A stretch of DNA of 64,000 bases from Sphingomonas sanxanigenens DSM 19645 = NX02 (lineage in GTDB: Bacteria > Pseudomonadota > Alphaproteobacteria > Sphingomonadales > Sphingomonadaceae), in NCBI RefSeq assembly GCF_000512205.2, contig NZ_CP006644.1, positions 6,141,898-6,205,897 on the forward strand. The letters are read 5' to 3'. Made by a program: the position numbers and the translations under genes. The notes below the pieces were generated by a model, which saw only the letters and a list, made by a program, of their open reading frames with translations, made no database searches and was not told where the DNA came from. Every line of letters starts with the position of its first letter. Positions within the stretch are counted from its first letter, which is position 1. Below are positions 6,088 through 14,844 of this stretch, one piece after another.

Positions 6088-7311
6088 ATGCAGTTCGACA
6101 CGCCCGAAGCGCTTGGTTTCGATCCCGGACGGCTCCGGCGGATCGATGGGCTGCTGGCGGATCGCTATGTCGGCGCGGGGCGGCTGCCGCATGCGCAGAT
6201 CCTGGTGGGCCGCGACGACAAGGTCGCGCATTTCTCCAGCACCGGGCCCGCGCGCGCCGGCAGCGATTCGACGGTCGGCGAACGCTCGCTGTTCCGCATC
6301 GCCTCGATGACCAAGCCGATCACCTCGGTGGCGTTCATGATGCTGGTGGAAGAGGGCAAGGTTGCGCTCGACGATCCGGTGGAGCGCATCATCCCCGAAT
6401 TCGCCGGGCTCGGTGTCTATGCCGGCGGCGGGGGCGGCGCGCCCTTCGTCAGCCGCCCGGTCGATGCGCCGATGCGCATGGTCGATCTGCTCCGCCATAC
6501 GTCGGGGCTGACCTACGGCTTCCAGTACCGCACCAACGTCGATGCCTATATCCGCAAGGCGAAGGTGGAGAACTGGCGCACCGCGCATGACGATGACAGC
6601 TTCATCGCCGCGCTTGCGGAGGCGCCGCTCGAGTTTTCGCCGGGTGCCGCCTGGAACTATTCGCTCGCCACCGACGTGCTCGGCGTGATCGTCGCGCGCG
6701 TGTCGGGCGTGCCGTTCGACGCCTTCCTCGAAAGCCGCATCTTCGCGCCGCTCGGCATGGTCGATACCGGCTTCGTCGTGCCGGGGGACAAGCGCGACCG
6801 GCTGGTCGATGCCTGGGCGTGGACGCCGGGGCAGGGGATGACGGTGTTCGATCGCGGTGGCGACAGCCTGTGGTCGCAGCCGACGCGCTTCTGTTCGGGT
6901 GGCGGCGGGCTGGTCTCGTCCAGCGCGGACTATCACCGCTTCTGCGGGATGATGCTCAACGGCGGCGCGCTCGATGGCGTGCGCATCCTCGGCCGCAAGA
7001 CGGTGGAACTGATGACGCTCAACCATCTGCCCGGCCGCGGCGACCTCGCCGCGCTGTCGACCTCGCTGTTCAGCGAGACGCAGAATGCCGGCGTCGGCTT
7101 CGGGCTGGGCTTCGCGGTGACGCAGGATCCGGCGCGGCTGATGATGCCCGGCTCGGCGGGCGAATATTATTGGGGCGGGATGTTCTCGACCGCCTTCTTC
7201 GTCGATCCGGTCGAACGGCTGACGATGGTGTTCATGACGCAGCTGAGCCCGTCGAGCCTGTGGCCGATCCGGCGGGAGCTCAAGACGTTGATCTATTCGG
7301 CGCTGGTCTGA
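6088..7311 (+). CDS. serine hydrolase, class C beta-lactamase-like
   Basis: A 407-aa enzyme of the beta-lactamase/transpeptidase-like family. The start at 6088 has a GGAGG 7 nt upstream; reading further upstream would run through the tRNA remnant. The nucleophile motif is S73-M-T-K76 (RIASMTKPIT), the second motif is Y191-S-L, and HTSG follows the N-terminal lobe, as in EstB-type esterases and D-amino acid peptidases. There is no signal peptide, so it is probably cytoplasmic. Family members hydrolyse esters or peptides; the substrate cannot be read from sequence. It is the first chromosomal gene after the phage element. Confidence 0.85.
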   Translation: MQFDTPEALGFDPGRLRRIDGLLADRYVGAGRLPHAQILVGRDDKVAHFSSTGPARAGSDSTVGERSLFRIASMTKPITSVAFMMLVEEGKVALDDPVERIIPEFAGLGVYAGGGGGAPFVSRPVDAPMRMVDLLRHTSGLTYGFQYRTNVDAYIRKAKVENWRTAHDDDSFIAALAEAPLEFSPGAAWNYSLATDVLGVIVARVSGVPFDAFLESRIFAPLGMVDTGFVVPGDKRDRLVDAWAWTPGQGMTVFDRGGDSLWSQPTRFCSGGGGLVSSSADYHRFCGMMLNGGALDGVRILGRKTVELMTLNHLPGRGDLAALSTSLFSETQNAGVGFGLGFAVTQDPARLMMPGSAGEYYWGGMFSTAFFVDPVERLTMVFMTQLSPSSLWPIRRELKTLIYSALV

Positions 7312-7317
7312 GGAAAG

Positions 7318-7339
7318 CCCTCTCCCCGAGGGGAGAGGG
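7318..7339. terminator. palindromic hairpin between convergent genes
   Basis: CCCTCTCCCC-GA-GGGGAGAGGG is a perfect 10-bp inverted repeat between the serine hydrolase and bfr. Similar CCTCTCCCC palindromes recur near 27883, 32271 and 57490, so it may be a dispersed repeat that also serves as a bidirectional terminator. Confidence 0.55.
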
Positions 7340-7348
7340 AGGACGGCA

Positions 7349-7828
7349 TCAGTCTTCCGCGGCTTCCGACTGAAGCTGGATATAGTTCTGGATGCCCATC
7401 TGCTTGATCATGTCGAGCTGGCGCTCGAGCGCGTCGACATGCTCTTCCTCGCTGTCGAGGATCTCGGTCAGCAGGTCGCGGCTCACATAGTCGCGCACGG
7501 ATTCGCAATGCGCGATACCGTCCTTGAGCAGCGGCAGCGCCTCATATTCGAGCGCGAGGTCGGCCTTGATGACCTCTTCGACGGTCTCGCCGATCTTGAG
7601 GCGGCCGAGCATCTGGAAATTGGGCAAGCCGTCGAGGAACAGGACGCGCTCCGCCAGCTTGTCGGCATGCTTCATCTCGTCGATGGATTCATGCCGCTCG
7701 AACGCGGCCAGCTTGCGCACGCCCCAATGGTCGAGCAGGCGATAATGCAGCCAATACTGGTTGATCGCGGTCAACTCGTTCTTGAGCGCCTCGTTGAGAT
7801 AGTCGATGACCTTGGGGTCGCCCTTCAT
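7349..7828 (-). CDS. bfr: bacterioferritin
   Basis: A 159-aa bacterioferritin, the subunit of the 24-mer iron-storage shell. The ferroxidase ligands E18, Y25, E51 and H54 are in place in the usual numbering, and the haem ligand M52 is present in IDEMKHAD, so this is a haem-binding Bfr rather than plain ferritin. The second ferroxidase half appears in LEYEALPLLKDG and SEEEHVDALE. The gene lies downstream of bfd on the same strand, the partner that reduces the core to release iron. Confidence 0.95.
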   Translation of the reverse strand: MKGDPKVIDYLNEALKNELTAINQYWLHYRLLDHWGVRKLAAFERHESIDEMKHADKLAERVLFLDGLPNFQMLGRLKIGETVEEVIKADLALEYEALPLLKDGIAHCESVRDYVSRDLLTEILDSEEEHVDALERQLDMIKQMGIQNYIQLQSEAAED

Positions 7829-7932
7829 AGGGTGCTTCTCCGTTGAAAGATTACCAACGGAGTATAGCTGCGCAGGCGCAGCAAATCATTCAAAAAATGG
7901 CAGTTTTCCGCGGGTTTGCGGTGCTGCGACCG

Positions 7933-8103
7933 CTAGGCAATAGCCCGCTCCTCGGCGATGATCTCGCGTGCGAATGGCACGCATTGCCCGCATTTCGGGC
8001 GCAATCCCATCGTGGCATAGGCCGCTTTCGGGCATGACGCGCCCTGTCGTGCAGCCGCTCGCACGTCCCGTTCACGAATAGCGTTGCAAATGCAAACGAC
8101 CAT
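7933..8103 (-). CDS. bfd: bacterioferritin-associated ferredoxin
   Basis: A 56-aa protein, MVVCICNAIRERDVRAAARQ and onward, with four cysteines at 4, 6, 38 and 41 (CIC, then KCGQC), the spacing of a [2Fe-2S] BFD-like domain. Bfd donates electrons to Bfr so that stored Fe(III) leaves as Fe(II). A GGAGG lies 8 nt before the ATG. It precedes bfr by about 100 bp with a short hairpin (7867-7882) between, consistent with one operon. It is easily missed because of its length. Confidence 0.9.
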   Translation of the reverse strand: MVVCICNAIRERDVRAAARQGASCPKAAYATMGLRPKCGQCVPFAREIIAEERAIA

Positions 8104-8146
8104 CAGGCGATTCCTCCGCTCCGATGATCAGATAGCGTGTGTGAGA

Positions 8147-9451
8147 CTAAGTCGCAATAGCCTGCTTTCGCACCAGCGGCTGGATCCGTCCCCGCGCCAG
8201 GCTGCGCCACAGCCACTCGAACGGCCCGAAAACGAATCGGTCGAGCCAAGGCCGCGACCACAACAACATCATGCCCCAGATCGCGGCAACCGCAAGATAG
8301 AGCGTGGCGCGGCCGAACGTGCCATAGAGCCCGAAGCCATAGAACAGCGCGGCGCACAGCAGGCTGGTGCCGAGATAGTTGGAAAGCGCCATCCGCCCGG
8401 CCGCCGCGATCCGGTCGACCAGCGCGCCGCCACGGCGGGTGAGGCGGATGATCAACGCCGCCCATGCGACCGTCATGATCGGATGCACCGCCACCGCCGC
8501 CACCGCAGCGGCCATGATCACCATGCGCGTGTCGAAACCGCTGGCGACGATGGCCCCGGCCAGCGCCAGCGACGGCGGCAGGCTGATCGCGAAGCCGATC
8601 GCGGCCCAGCGGCCGTAGCGGCCCGGCGTCCATGCGCCGGTCAGCAGTCCGCTGCGCAGCCCCGCCATGCCGAGCAGCATATAGCCCAGCGTCTCGGGGC
8701 CGAAGACGCCGAGCAACGCCAGCGGCGGCGTGATCTCGTTCAGCCGGCGATAGACGAGCAGGTCGGCGAGGGGCCCGCGATGCGCCGCCAGATCGCGCGC
8801 GATGAAGGCGGGATCGGGAATGCCGTAGATTTCCTCATAGGCCTGCCAGGCGCGACGCGCGGCATCCGATCCGTCGGGACCGAATGCCGCGGCGTGAAGC
8901 TCAAGCGCGCCGGTGCCGAGCAGCGCCGCCATCACCACCCCCAGCAGCAGGCAGAGCAGCCCGATCGCCACCAGCCCGCGCGTCGGCTGATGGCGGAACA
9001 GGAAGGCGACCAGCCCGACCAGCGCATAATGCGCCAATATGTCGCCGGGCCAGACCAGGTAGAGATGCGCGAGGCCCAGCAGCAGCAGCCAGGCCATGCG
9101 CAGCAGGTGGATCCGGGCGCCATTCTCGCCGCGCGCGTCCGCACGCTCGATCACCAGCAGCATCGATGCGCCGAACAGCATCGCGAACAGCCCGCGCATC
9201 TTGCCGTCGATCGCCACGAACATCACGCCCCACGCGGCGAGGTCCAGCCCCTGCGCGCCGCCATAGGCGGCCGGATTGAAATAGGCGGCCTGCGGCATCG
9301 CGAAGGAGACGATGTTCATCAGCAGGATGCCCATCACCGCCACGCCGCGGACGATATCCAGCGTCGCGATGCGGCCGGGGAGGGCGACGGGCGTGTCGGT
9401 GGGAGCAGGCGCGGCGGCGCCGGCTCCGGGCTGGCCATGGCTGTCGGTCAT
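8147..9451 (-). CDS. DUF418 multi-pass membrane protein
   Basis: A 434-aa membrane protein with roughly ten hydrophobic segments and the family start (IATLDIVRGVAVMGILLMNI) plus the C-terminal DUF418 region (TLYLAVAAIWGMMLLWSRPW, FGPFEWLWRSL). These are YeiB-like proteins, related to acyltransferase-type membrane proteins and of uncertain function. The gene overlaps the upstream DUF3052 gene by four bases, so the two are coupled. Confidence 0.85.
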   Translation of the reverse strand: MTDSHGQPGAGAAAPAPTDTPVALPGRIATLDIVRGVAVMGILLMNIVSFAMPQAAYFNPAAYGGAQGLDLAAWGVMFVAIDGKMRGLFAMLFGASMLLVIERADARGENGARIHLLRMAWLLLLGLAHLYLVWPGDILAHYALVGLVAFLFRHQPTRGLVAIGLLCLLLGVVMAALLGTGALELHAAAFGPDGSDAARRAWQAYEEIYGIPDPAFIARDLAAHRGPLADLLVYRRLNEITPPLALLGVFGPETLGYMLLGMAGLRSGLLTGAWTPGRYGRWAAIGFAISLPPSLALAGAIVASGFDTRMVIMAAAVAAVAVHPIMTVAWAALIIRLTRRGGALVDRIAAAGRMALSNYLGTSLLCAALFYGFGLYGTFGRATLYLAVAAIWGMMLLWSRPWLDRFVFGPFEWLWRSLARGRIQPLVRKQAIAT

Positions 9452-9864
9452 TGCGCCGCGCGCAATTCCTTGCGAATCACCAGCTTCAGCGCGGACCAGA
9501 CGGCATCGACCGCGCAGACCTTCACGTCGACGAAGCCCATCGGCAGCGCCACCGCGCGCACGACATCCTCGGTGATGTCGGTCGCCACCTTCGCGGCCTG
9601 CTTGGGCCAGGAGACCCAGATCATCGCGGCCGGTTCGATCAGCAGCCGCAGCGCGGTCAACTCGCGCTCCATTTCCGCGCGCGCGGTAACGAAGATATGC
9701 GCCGCCTGAAGGCCGGCGGTCGCCACGTCATATTCCTCCACGCCGATGCCGTCGGGGTCGATCTCGGCGCGCACGCTGTCGGGCATGCCGCAGAACCACA
9801 GCCGCATGCCGCGCTTGTAGCCCAGCTTCGTCGCGAGCGGGGTGCCCGAATAACCCGCGGTCAT
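9448..9864 (-). CDS. DUF3052 family protein
   Basis: A 138-aa cytoplasmic protein beginning TAGYSGTPLATKLGYKRG, the characteristic start of DUF3052, with an aromatic segment AAMIWVSWPK and a C-terminal stretch (VDVKVCAVDAVWSALKLVIR). The function of the family is unknown. It is translationally coupled to the DUF418 membrane protein. A 90-bp gap separates it from the divergent Mpo1-like gene. Confidence 0.8.
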   Translation of the reverse strand: MTAGYSGTPLATKLGYKRGMRLWFCGMPDSVRAEIDPDGIGVEEYDVATAGLQAAHIFVTARAEMERELTALRLLIEPAAMIWVSWPKQAAKVATDITEDVVRAVALPMGFVDVKVCAVDAVWSALKLVIRKELRAAQ

Positions 9865-9953
9865 GCGCCCTCCTGTGATCGCGGCGGAGCATGACGTGCG
9901 GCAGCGTATCCGACAAGCTTGCTGATGCCCCGAAGGCGGATTAGCCTTGCACC

Positions 9954-10280
9954 ATGGCGCGAACGATCACCCGCTATGCGGATTTCTGGCTGCATTACCT
10001 GCGGGAGCATGCGCTGCCGCAGACGCGCGCGCTGCATTATGCCGGCACCGCGCTGACGCTGTTGTTCCTCGGCTTCGCCATCGTCCACGGCGGCTGGTGG
10101 TGGCTGGCGGTGCCGCTTGCCGGCTATGGCTTCGCGTGGATCGGCCATTTCGCGGTCGAGCATAACCGCCCGGCCACCTTCACCTATCCGCTCTGGTCGC
10201 TGGTCAGCGATTTCCGCATGTTCTTCCTGTGGGCGTCCGGCCGGCTCGCGCCGCACCTCGCCCGCGCCGGGGTGCGCTGA
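9954..10280 (+). CDS. Mpo1-like (DUF962) membrane protein
   Basis: A 108-aa protein with two to three hydrophobic segments and the DUF962 pattern [20 protein letters not shown] and [17 protein letters not shown]. The histidines match the Fe-binding histidines of yeast Mpo1, a 2-hydroxy fatty acid alpha-dioxygenase of phytosphingosine breakdown. Sphingomonads make sphingolipids, so a lipid role would fit, but activity in this short bacterial form is only inferred. Confidence 0.75.
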   Translation: MARTITRYADFWLHYLREHALPQTRALHYAGTALTLLFLGFAIVHGGWWWLAVPLAGYGFAWIGHFAVEHNRPATFTYPLWSLVSDFRMFFLWASGRLAPHLARAGVR

Positions 10281-10287
10281 TCCCGGC

Positions 10288-11859
10288 TCAGTCCGGGTTG
10301 ATGCGGTGCGTCGTCACCGTCGTCTCATAATCCGCGACGATGCCCGGGCCGTTCACCCCGGTATCGTCGGCGGTCGCGGGCGGGTAGGTGTCGCGCAACG
10401 CCTGCGTCATCGCCTGGTCGATCGCCTCGCCCAGCCGGTTCAGGTCGCCCAGCGCCGCATCGACATCATCCTCGGCGCCCGCCCGCGCATTTTCCGGATA
10501 GAGTTCCCATAGCGTATCGACCAGCGTACCGCCGAAGGCCTCGCCCAGCGGACCGGTCTTGCTCAGCACCTGATCGGTCAGCAGGTCGGTGACGGTGCGG
10601 ATCGTCTCCACCTTCTCCTCGGCGCTGGCGTGGCTGCTCTTCTCATAATCGGCCGCCGCGCCCTGCAGCGATCCGATCAAGGTGCCGAACTGCATCGCCG
10701 CCTCGGTGCGCTGCGCCTCGTTGGGGGCGCCTGCGCCATCCGGCGCGCCGACGATGGTGCCGAGACGCGTCAGTTCGTCGGCGATCGCCGTCCGGGTCGC
10801 CGGATTGTCGAAATCCTCGTTGAGCATCACGTTGCGCACGAAGCGCTCGGTCAGCGAGTGATAGACCGTCGGCGGCTGGGCATCCTCGCGGCTGTTGTCC
10901 CAGCCACCGGCATAGGTGGTTTCCTGGTTCAGCCGCTCGATATGGTCGGCATAATAATCGCCCAGGCTGTTGAGCCCGGCGGAGCGATCGAGCGCGGTGC
11001 TCTCACCGGCCATGTCGACCAGCTTGCCGAAGAGCTGGTCATATTCCGCCTGATTGGCGCTGTTGCTGGTGCCCGCCAGCGCCGATGCCACCGCATCGAA
11101 TCCGCCGCGGCCCGGAGGTGCCACGCCATAGGCGTTCTGCGGCAGGCTATCGATCGTCTCCAGGACCTCCGGATGGGCGGCGATATAGCTGCTGACCTCG
11201 TTGGCGGCGCCGACGAAGCCTTGCTTCGCGGCCATGCCGGCGAGGTCGGCGGCGGCGATCAGCGAAAGCTGGCCCTGCGCGCCATTGGAGGAATCAAGGT
11301 CGATCCCCGCACGCACCGCCTCGTCGTGCAGGTCATAGGCGAGGTTCTGCAGCAGCGCCCCGTCGGTCACGGTGCTGAGCAACTGGCGCACGCCGTCCGA
11401 GGCGGGGTTTTGCGCCGGATCGAGCAGTTCGCCAAGCTGGTCGCGCGAGACGCGGCCCGAATCGACGATCCGGCCCATCGATGCCGTCACCTGATCGCGC
11501 AGTTGGGGCGTGGCGGGCCCGGTATAGGCGACGCCGATCTGCTCCACCGCGTCGATCAGTTCCTGCCGCGCACGATCGTCGAGCGTGCCCATGTCGGTGC
11601 GGTAGCCGCCGTCGCTGCCGCTCGCGAGGTCGATCACGCGCGCGAGATACTCATCCTTCTGCGCCTGGGTGAGGCCGGGGTCCGCCATCGTCTGTTCGAT
11701 GACATAGGCGGGGTCGCCATGATAATGCTGGGCGAAGAGCGCGGTCTCCTCGACCTTCGCCTCGACGGCGGGATCGGGCGCCGACGTCTGCGCCGGCGCC
11801 GTCTGCTGGACCTGGCTGACGCTGCTGCCGCCACCGCCGCCATCGATCTGATGCACCAT
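10288..11859 (-). CDS. 523-aa hypothetical, Gly/Gln-rich N-terminus
   Basis: I do not recognise this protein. The ATG at 11859 is chosen because AGGAAGG lies just upstream, while the earlier ATG at 11877 has no such site. It begins MVHQIDGGGGGSSVSQVQQT, a flexible Gly/Ser/Gln/Pro segment to about residue 35, then reads as a long, mainly helical protein rich in Asp, Ala, Gln and Leu. It has no signal peptide, membrane segment or cysteine cluster. A disordered N-terminus followed by a helical body resembles secreted effector-like or cell-surface proteins that lack a classical signal. No secretion genes are nearby. Confidence 0.7.
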   Translation of the reverse strand: MVHQIDGGGGGSSVSQVQQTAPAQTSAPDPAVEAKVEETALFAQHYHGDPAYVIEQTMADPGLTQAQKDEYLARVIDLASGSDGGYRTDMGTLDDRARQELIDAVEQIGVAYTGPATPQLRDQVTASMGRIVDSGRVSRDQLGELLDPAQNPASDGVRQLLSTVTDGALLQNLAYDLHDEAVRAGIDLDSSNGAQGQLSLIAAADLAGMAAKQGFVGAANEVSSYIAAHPEVLETIDSLPQNAYGVAPPGRGGFDAVASALAGTSNSANQAEYDQLFGKLVDMAGESTALDRSAGLNSLGDYYADHIERLNQETTYAGGWDNSREDAQPPTVYHSLTERFVRNVMLNEDFDNPATRTAIADELTRLGTIVGAPDGAGAPNEAQRTEAAMQFGTLIGSLQGAAADYEKSSHASAEEKVETIRTVTDLLTDQVLSKTGPLGEAFGGTLVDTLWELYPENARAGAEDDVDAALGDLNRLGEAIDQAMTQALRDTYPPATADDTGVNGPGIVADYETTVTTHRINPD

Positions 11860-12053
11860 CTGTCCGGCCTTCCTCATCTGCGCTTGGGGTGGCGCGAGTT
11901 TCGCATCGGCGAGCGGACGGGGACATAATCGATTCGCGTAGATCGACGGGCGGTCGCCGTTGCCACGCAACGTTCTGCCCCGCCGAACCGTCGGGAATCG
12001 GGGGAGCAGCCCCGGCCTTGCCGCTACCCGCCGCGCGGCCTATCGCGCCCCTG

Positions 12054-12710
12054 ATGCAGCCAGCCAGCCCCCTTCCATCCAGCGAGCCGCCGCACGATTG
12101 CCCGCGCTGCCCGCGGCTGGTCGCGTTGCGCGAGGCATGCCGTGCCGAGCATCCGGACTGGTGGAACGCGCCCGTGCCCGCCTTCGGCGATCCCGAGGGC
12201 TGGCTCGGCATCATCGGCCTTGCGCCCGGCAAGCATGGTGCCAACCGCACCGGTCGGCCCTTCACGGGCGATCATGCCGGGCACCTGATGTTCGATACGC
12301 TGGCAAAGTTCGGCCTCACCGCCGGCACCTATGATGCGCGCATCGACGATGGCTTCGCGCTCAGCGGCGCGATCATCATCAATTCGGTGAAATGCCTGCC
12401 GCCGGAGAACAGGCCGGTGCCCGCCGAGATCCACGCCTGCCGCCCCTTTCTCGATGAAGCGGTGACGCTGTTGCCCAACGCGCGCGTCTTCGTGGCGCTC
12501 GGCCAGATCGCGCACCAGAGCGCGGTGAAGGTGCTGGGCGGCCGCCTGCCCAAGGCGCGCTTCGCGCATCTGGCGGAGCATCGCATGCCCGACGGGCGGA
12601 TGCTGATCGATAGCTATCATTGCTCGCGCTACAACCAGAACACCGGCCGGCTGACCCCGGAAATGTTCGAGGCGGTGTTCGCGCGCGCCGTCGCATTGCG
12701 TGATGCCTGA
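12054..12710 (+). CDS. uracil-DNA glycosylase, family 5 (UdgB-like)
   Basis: A 218-aa enzyme that removes uracil (and, in family 5, other deaminated bases) from DNA. The active-site motif GLAPGKHGANRTGRPFTGD lacks the catalytic Asp/Asn of families 1 and 4, as expected for family 5. The C-terminal motif HCSRYNQNTGRLT supplies the DNA-intercalating loop. Cysteines in DCPRCPRL, VKCLPP and HACRPF suit a [4Fe-4S] cluster. I place the start at the ATG at 12054, which leaves a short leader before the first Cys pair. It stands alone, divergent from the 523-aa gene. Confidence 0.88.
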   Translation: MQPASPLPSSEPPHDCPRCPRLVALREACRAEHPDWWNAPVPAFGDPEGWLGIIGLAPGKHGANRTGRPFTGDHAGHLMFDTLAKFGLTAGTYDARIDDGFALSGAIIINSVKCLPPENRPVPAEIHACRPFLDEAVTLLPNARVFVALGQIAHQSAVKVLGGRLPKARFAHLAEHRMPDGRMLIDSYHCSRYNQNTGRLTPEMFEAVFARAVALRDA

Positions 12711-12840
12711 GCTGATCTGACGCAACGCCTGTCCGGATTCGGCACCTGGACGGTGCCCGCGCCGATCTCGCACCCAGCGATGTCCGGGGCGAACGGAACT
12801 GTGGGAGCCGGGGCGGAAATGCCCTAGCACTGTCCCCGCC

Positions 12841-14046
12841 GTGGATTCGTTGATCACCGCCGCCGCCCGCGCGCTTGCCGCCGGGGCGCCGCTCGACGCG
12901 CTCAACCGCGTCGCGCTGCGCGACGATGCACCCGCGCTGGCGCTGCGCGGCATTGCGATGGCGCAACTCGGCGATCTCGATCGCGCCCGAACGCTGTTGC
13001 GCGAGGCCAGCCGCGCCTTCGGCCCGAATGAGACGGTCGCGCGCGCGCGCTGCATCGTCGCGGAAGCCGAGATCGCTTTGGTCTCGCGCGATCTCCGCCG
13101 GCCGCCGGAGCAACTCGCCCGCGCGCGCGACCTGCTCGACCGCCATGGCGACGCCGCCAACGCCGCGCAGGCGCGACTGATCGACGCGCGACGGCTGTTG
13201 CTGATCGGCCGGCTCGATGCCGCCGAACAGGCACTCGGCGCGATCGACGCCGCGGCGCTCCGCCCCGCCGCGCGCACCGTCCATGCGCTGGCCGCCGCCG
13301 GCATCGCGCTCCGCCGCTTGCAGATCAACGCCGCGCGCGCCGCGCTGGCGGCTGCTGCTGCGGCTGCCGTGGAGGCGCGCATCCCGCCACTCGCCGCCGA
13401 GGTCGAGCAGGCGGCGGCGGCGCTGGCGCTGCCGGCGGCGCGGATCGTCGGGCCGGGGGGGGCGCGCGTGCTGCGGCTCGACGACGTCGCGGCGCTGCTC
13501 GCGTCCGACGCGCTGGTGATCGACGCCTGCCGCTATGCGATCCGCGCCGGCGGCCACCATGTCGCGCTCGCGGGCCGCCCGGTGCTGTTCGCGCTGGCCC
13601 GCGCGCTGGGCGAGGCATGGCCGGGCGAGGTGTCACGCGAGCTGCTGATCCAGCGCGGCTTCGGCGGGCGCGAGGCGGATGAGTCGCACCGCATGCGCCT
13701 GCGCGTCGAGATCGCGCGCTTGCGCGCGGTGCTGAAGCCGGTCGCGGGGATCGTCGCCACCCGCGCCGGCTTCGTCCTGAAGCCGCGGGCGGGCGGCGCC
13801 ACCGTGCTGGCGCCGCCGGTCGACGAACCGCATGGCGCGGTGCTGGCGCTGCTGGCTGACGGTGAATCCTGGACCAGTTCGGGGCTCGCGCTGGCGCTCG
13901 GCACCAGCCAGCGCAGCGTGCAGCGCGCGCTGGATGCGCTGGCCGCGCCGGGCCGGGTGGAACCCGTGGGGCGGGGCCGCGCACGGCGCTGGCTGATCCC
14001 GGTGCCGCCGGCCTTCGCGACGAGCCTGCTGCTGCCCGGCGTATAG
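12841..14046 (+). CDS. TPR plus winged-helix transcriptional regulator
   Basis: A 401-aa protein starting at GTG with no visible Shine-Dalgarno site. Residues 1 to about 200 are Ala/Leu/Arg-rich helical repeats of TPR type. Residues 215-320 look like an OmpR-type winged helix (SRELLIQRGFGGREADESHR, then IARLRAVLKPVAGIVATRAG). A second short winged helix follows (SSGLALALGTSQRSVQRALD with a basic wing GRGRARRWL). It precedes the beta-propeller gene by 74 bp on the same strand. No ligand or phosphorylation site is seen. Confidence 0.75.
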   Translation: MDSLITAAARALAAGAPLDALNRVALRDDAPALALRGIAMAQLGDLDRARTLLREASRAFGPNETVARARCIVAEAEIALVSRDLRRPPEQLARARDLLDRHGDAANAAQARLIDARRLLLIGRLDAAEQALGAIDAAALRPAARTVHALAAAGIALRRLQINAARAALAAAAAAAVEARIPPLAAEVEQAAAALALPAARIVGPGGARVLRLDDVAALLASDALVIDACRYAIRAGGHHVALAGRPVLFALARALGEAWPGEVSRELLIQRGFGGREADESHRMRLRVEIARLRAVLKPVAGIVATRAGFVLKPRAGGATVLAPPVDEPHGAVLALLADGESWTSSGLALALGTSQRSVQRALDALAAPGRVEPVGRGRARRWLIPVPPAFATSLLLPGV

Positions 14047-14120
14047 CGACGCGCTCGCGCACGCATGCGGGCTTATCGCGACAGAGATGTCACTCATCCG
14101 GCATCGCCGTTCGCGCTACG

Positions 14121-14756
14121 ATGCGCCTCATGAAACAGAGCAAGGCCGAAATCCTCCGCGAATATGGCCCCTTCGCGGATGTCGATGCCGTTCACGGGGT
14201 CAGCTTCGACGGCAGCCACATCTGGTTTGCCTCCGGCGACGCACTCAACGCGCTCGATCCCGAAACCGGCGAGATCGCGCGCTCCCTGCCGGTCGCGGCG
14301 CATGCCGGGACCGCCTTCGACGGTACCCACCTGTTCCAGATCGCCGAGGATCGCATCGATCGGATCGATCCGGCCGAGGGCCGCGTCGTCGCCAGCATCC
14401 CGGCACCCGAAGGGGGCGCTGCGGGCCTGGCCTGGGCGGAGGGATCCTTGTGGGTCGGCCAGCATCGCGCGCGCCGCATCCTCGAAGTCGACCCCGAAAC
14501 GGGCACCATCCTCCGGACGATCGATGCGCAGCGCATGGTGACGGGGGTGACGTGGTTCGACGACGACCTGTGGCATGCCACCTGGGAAGAGGATCAGAGC
14601 GACATCCGCCGCATCGATCGTGCGACGGGGGCGGTGCTGGAGCGCATCGAGATGCCCACGGGCACGACCATCAGCGGGCTGGAGGCGGATGGCGTGGAAC
14701 GCTTCTTCTGCGGCGGCGGCCCGACGGGCACGGTGCGGGCGGTGCGGCGGCGCTAG
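14121..14756 (+). CDS. beta-propeller protein, glutamine-cyclase/SMP-30-like
   Basis: A 211-aa cytoplasmic protein made of repeated blades: HIWFASGDALNALDPETGEI, HLFQIAEDRIDRIDPAEGRV, SLWVGQHRARRILEVDPETG and LWHATWEEDQSDIRRIDRAT. The x-Leu/Ile-D-P-E-T-G turns are typical of PQQ-like or YVTN propellers. There is no signal peptide. It is probably co-transcribed with the TPR regulator just upstream, as in other genomes where such regulators sit next to propeller proteins. No enzymatic residues can be identified. An ATG at 14130 is an alternative start. Confidence 0.7.
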   Translation: MRLMKQSKAEILREYGPFADVDAVHGVSFDGSHIWFASGDALNALDPETGEIARSLPVAAHAGTAFDGTHLFQIAEDRIDRIDPAEGRVVASIPAPEGGAAGLAWAEGSLWVGQHRARRILEVDPETGTILRTIDAQRMVTGVTWFDDDLWHATWEEDQSDIRRIDRATGAVLERIEMPTGTTISGLEADGVERFFCGGGPTGTVRAVRRR

Positions 14757-14844
14757 CGCCGCCGCACGATCCGCGACCGCAACGGCATCCGCCTCCTCGA
14801 CCCGGCGCTAGGCGGATCGCGGCGCCGGCGCTACCAGCGCTGTC

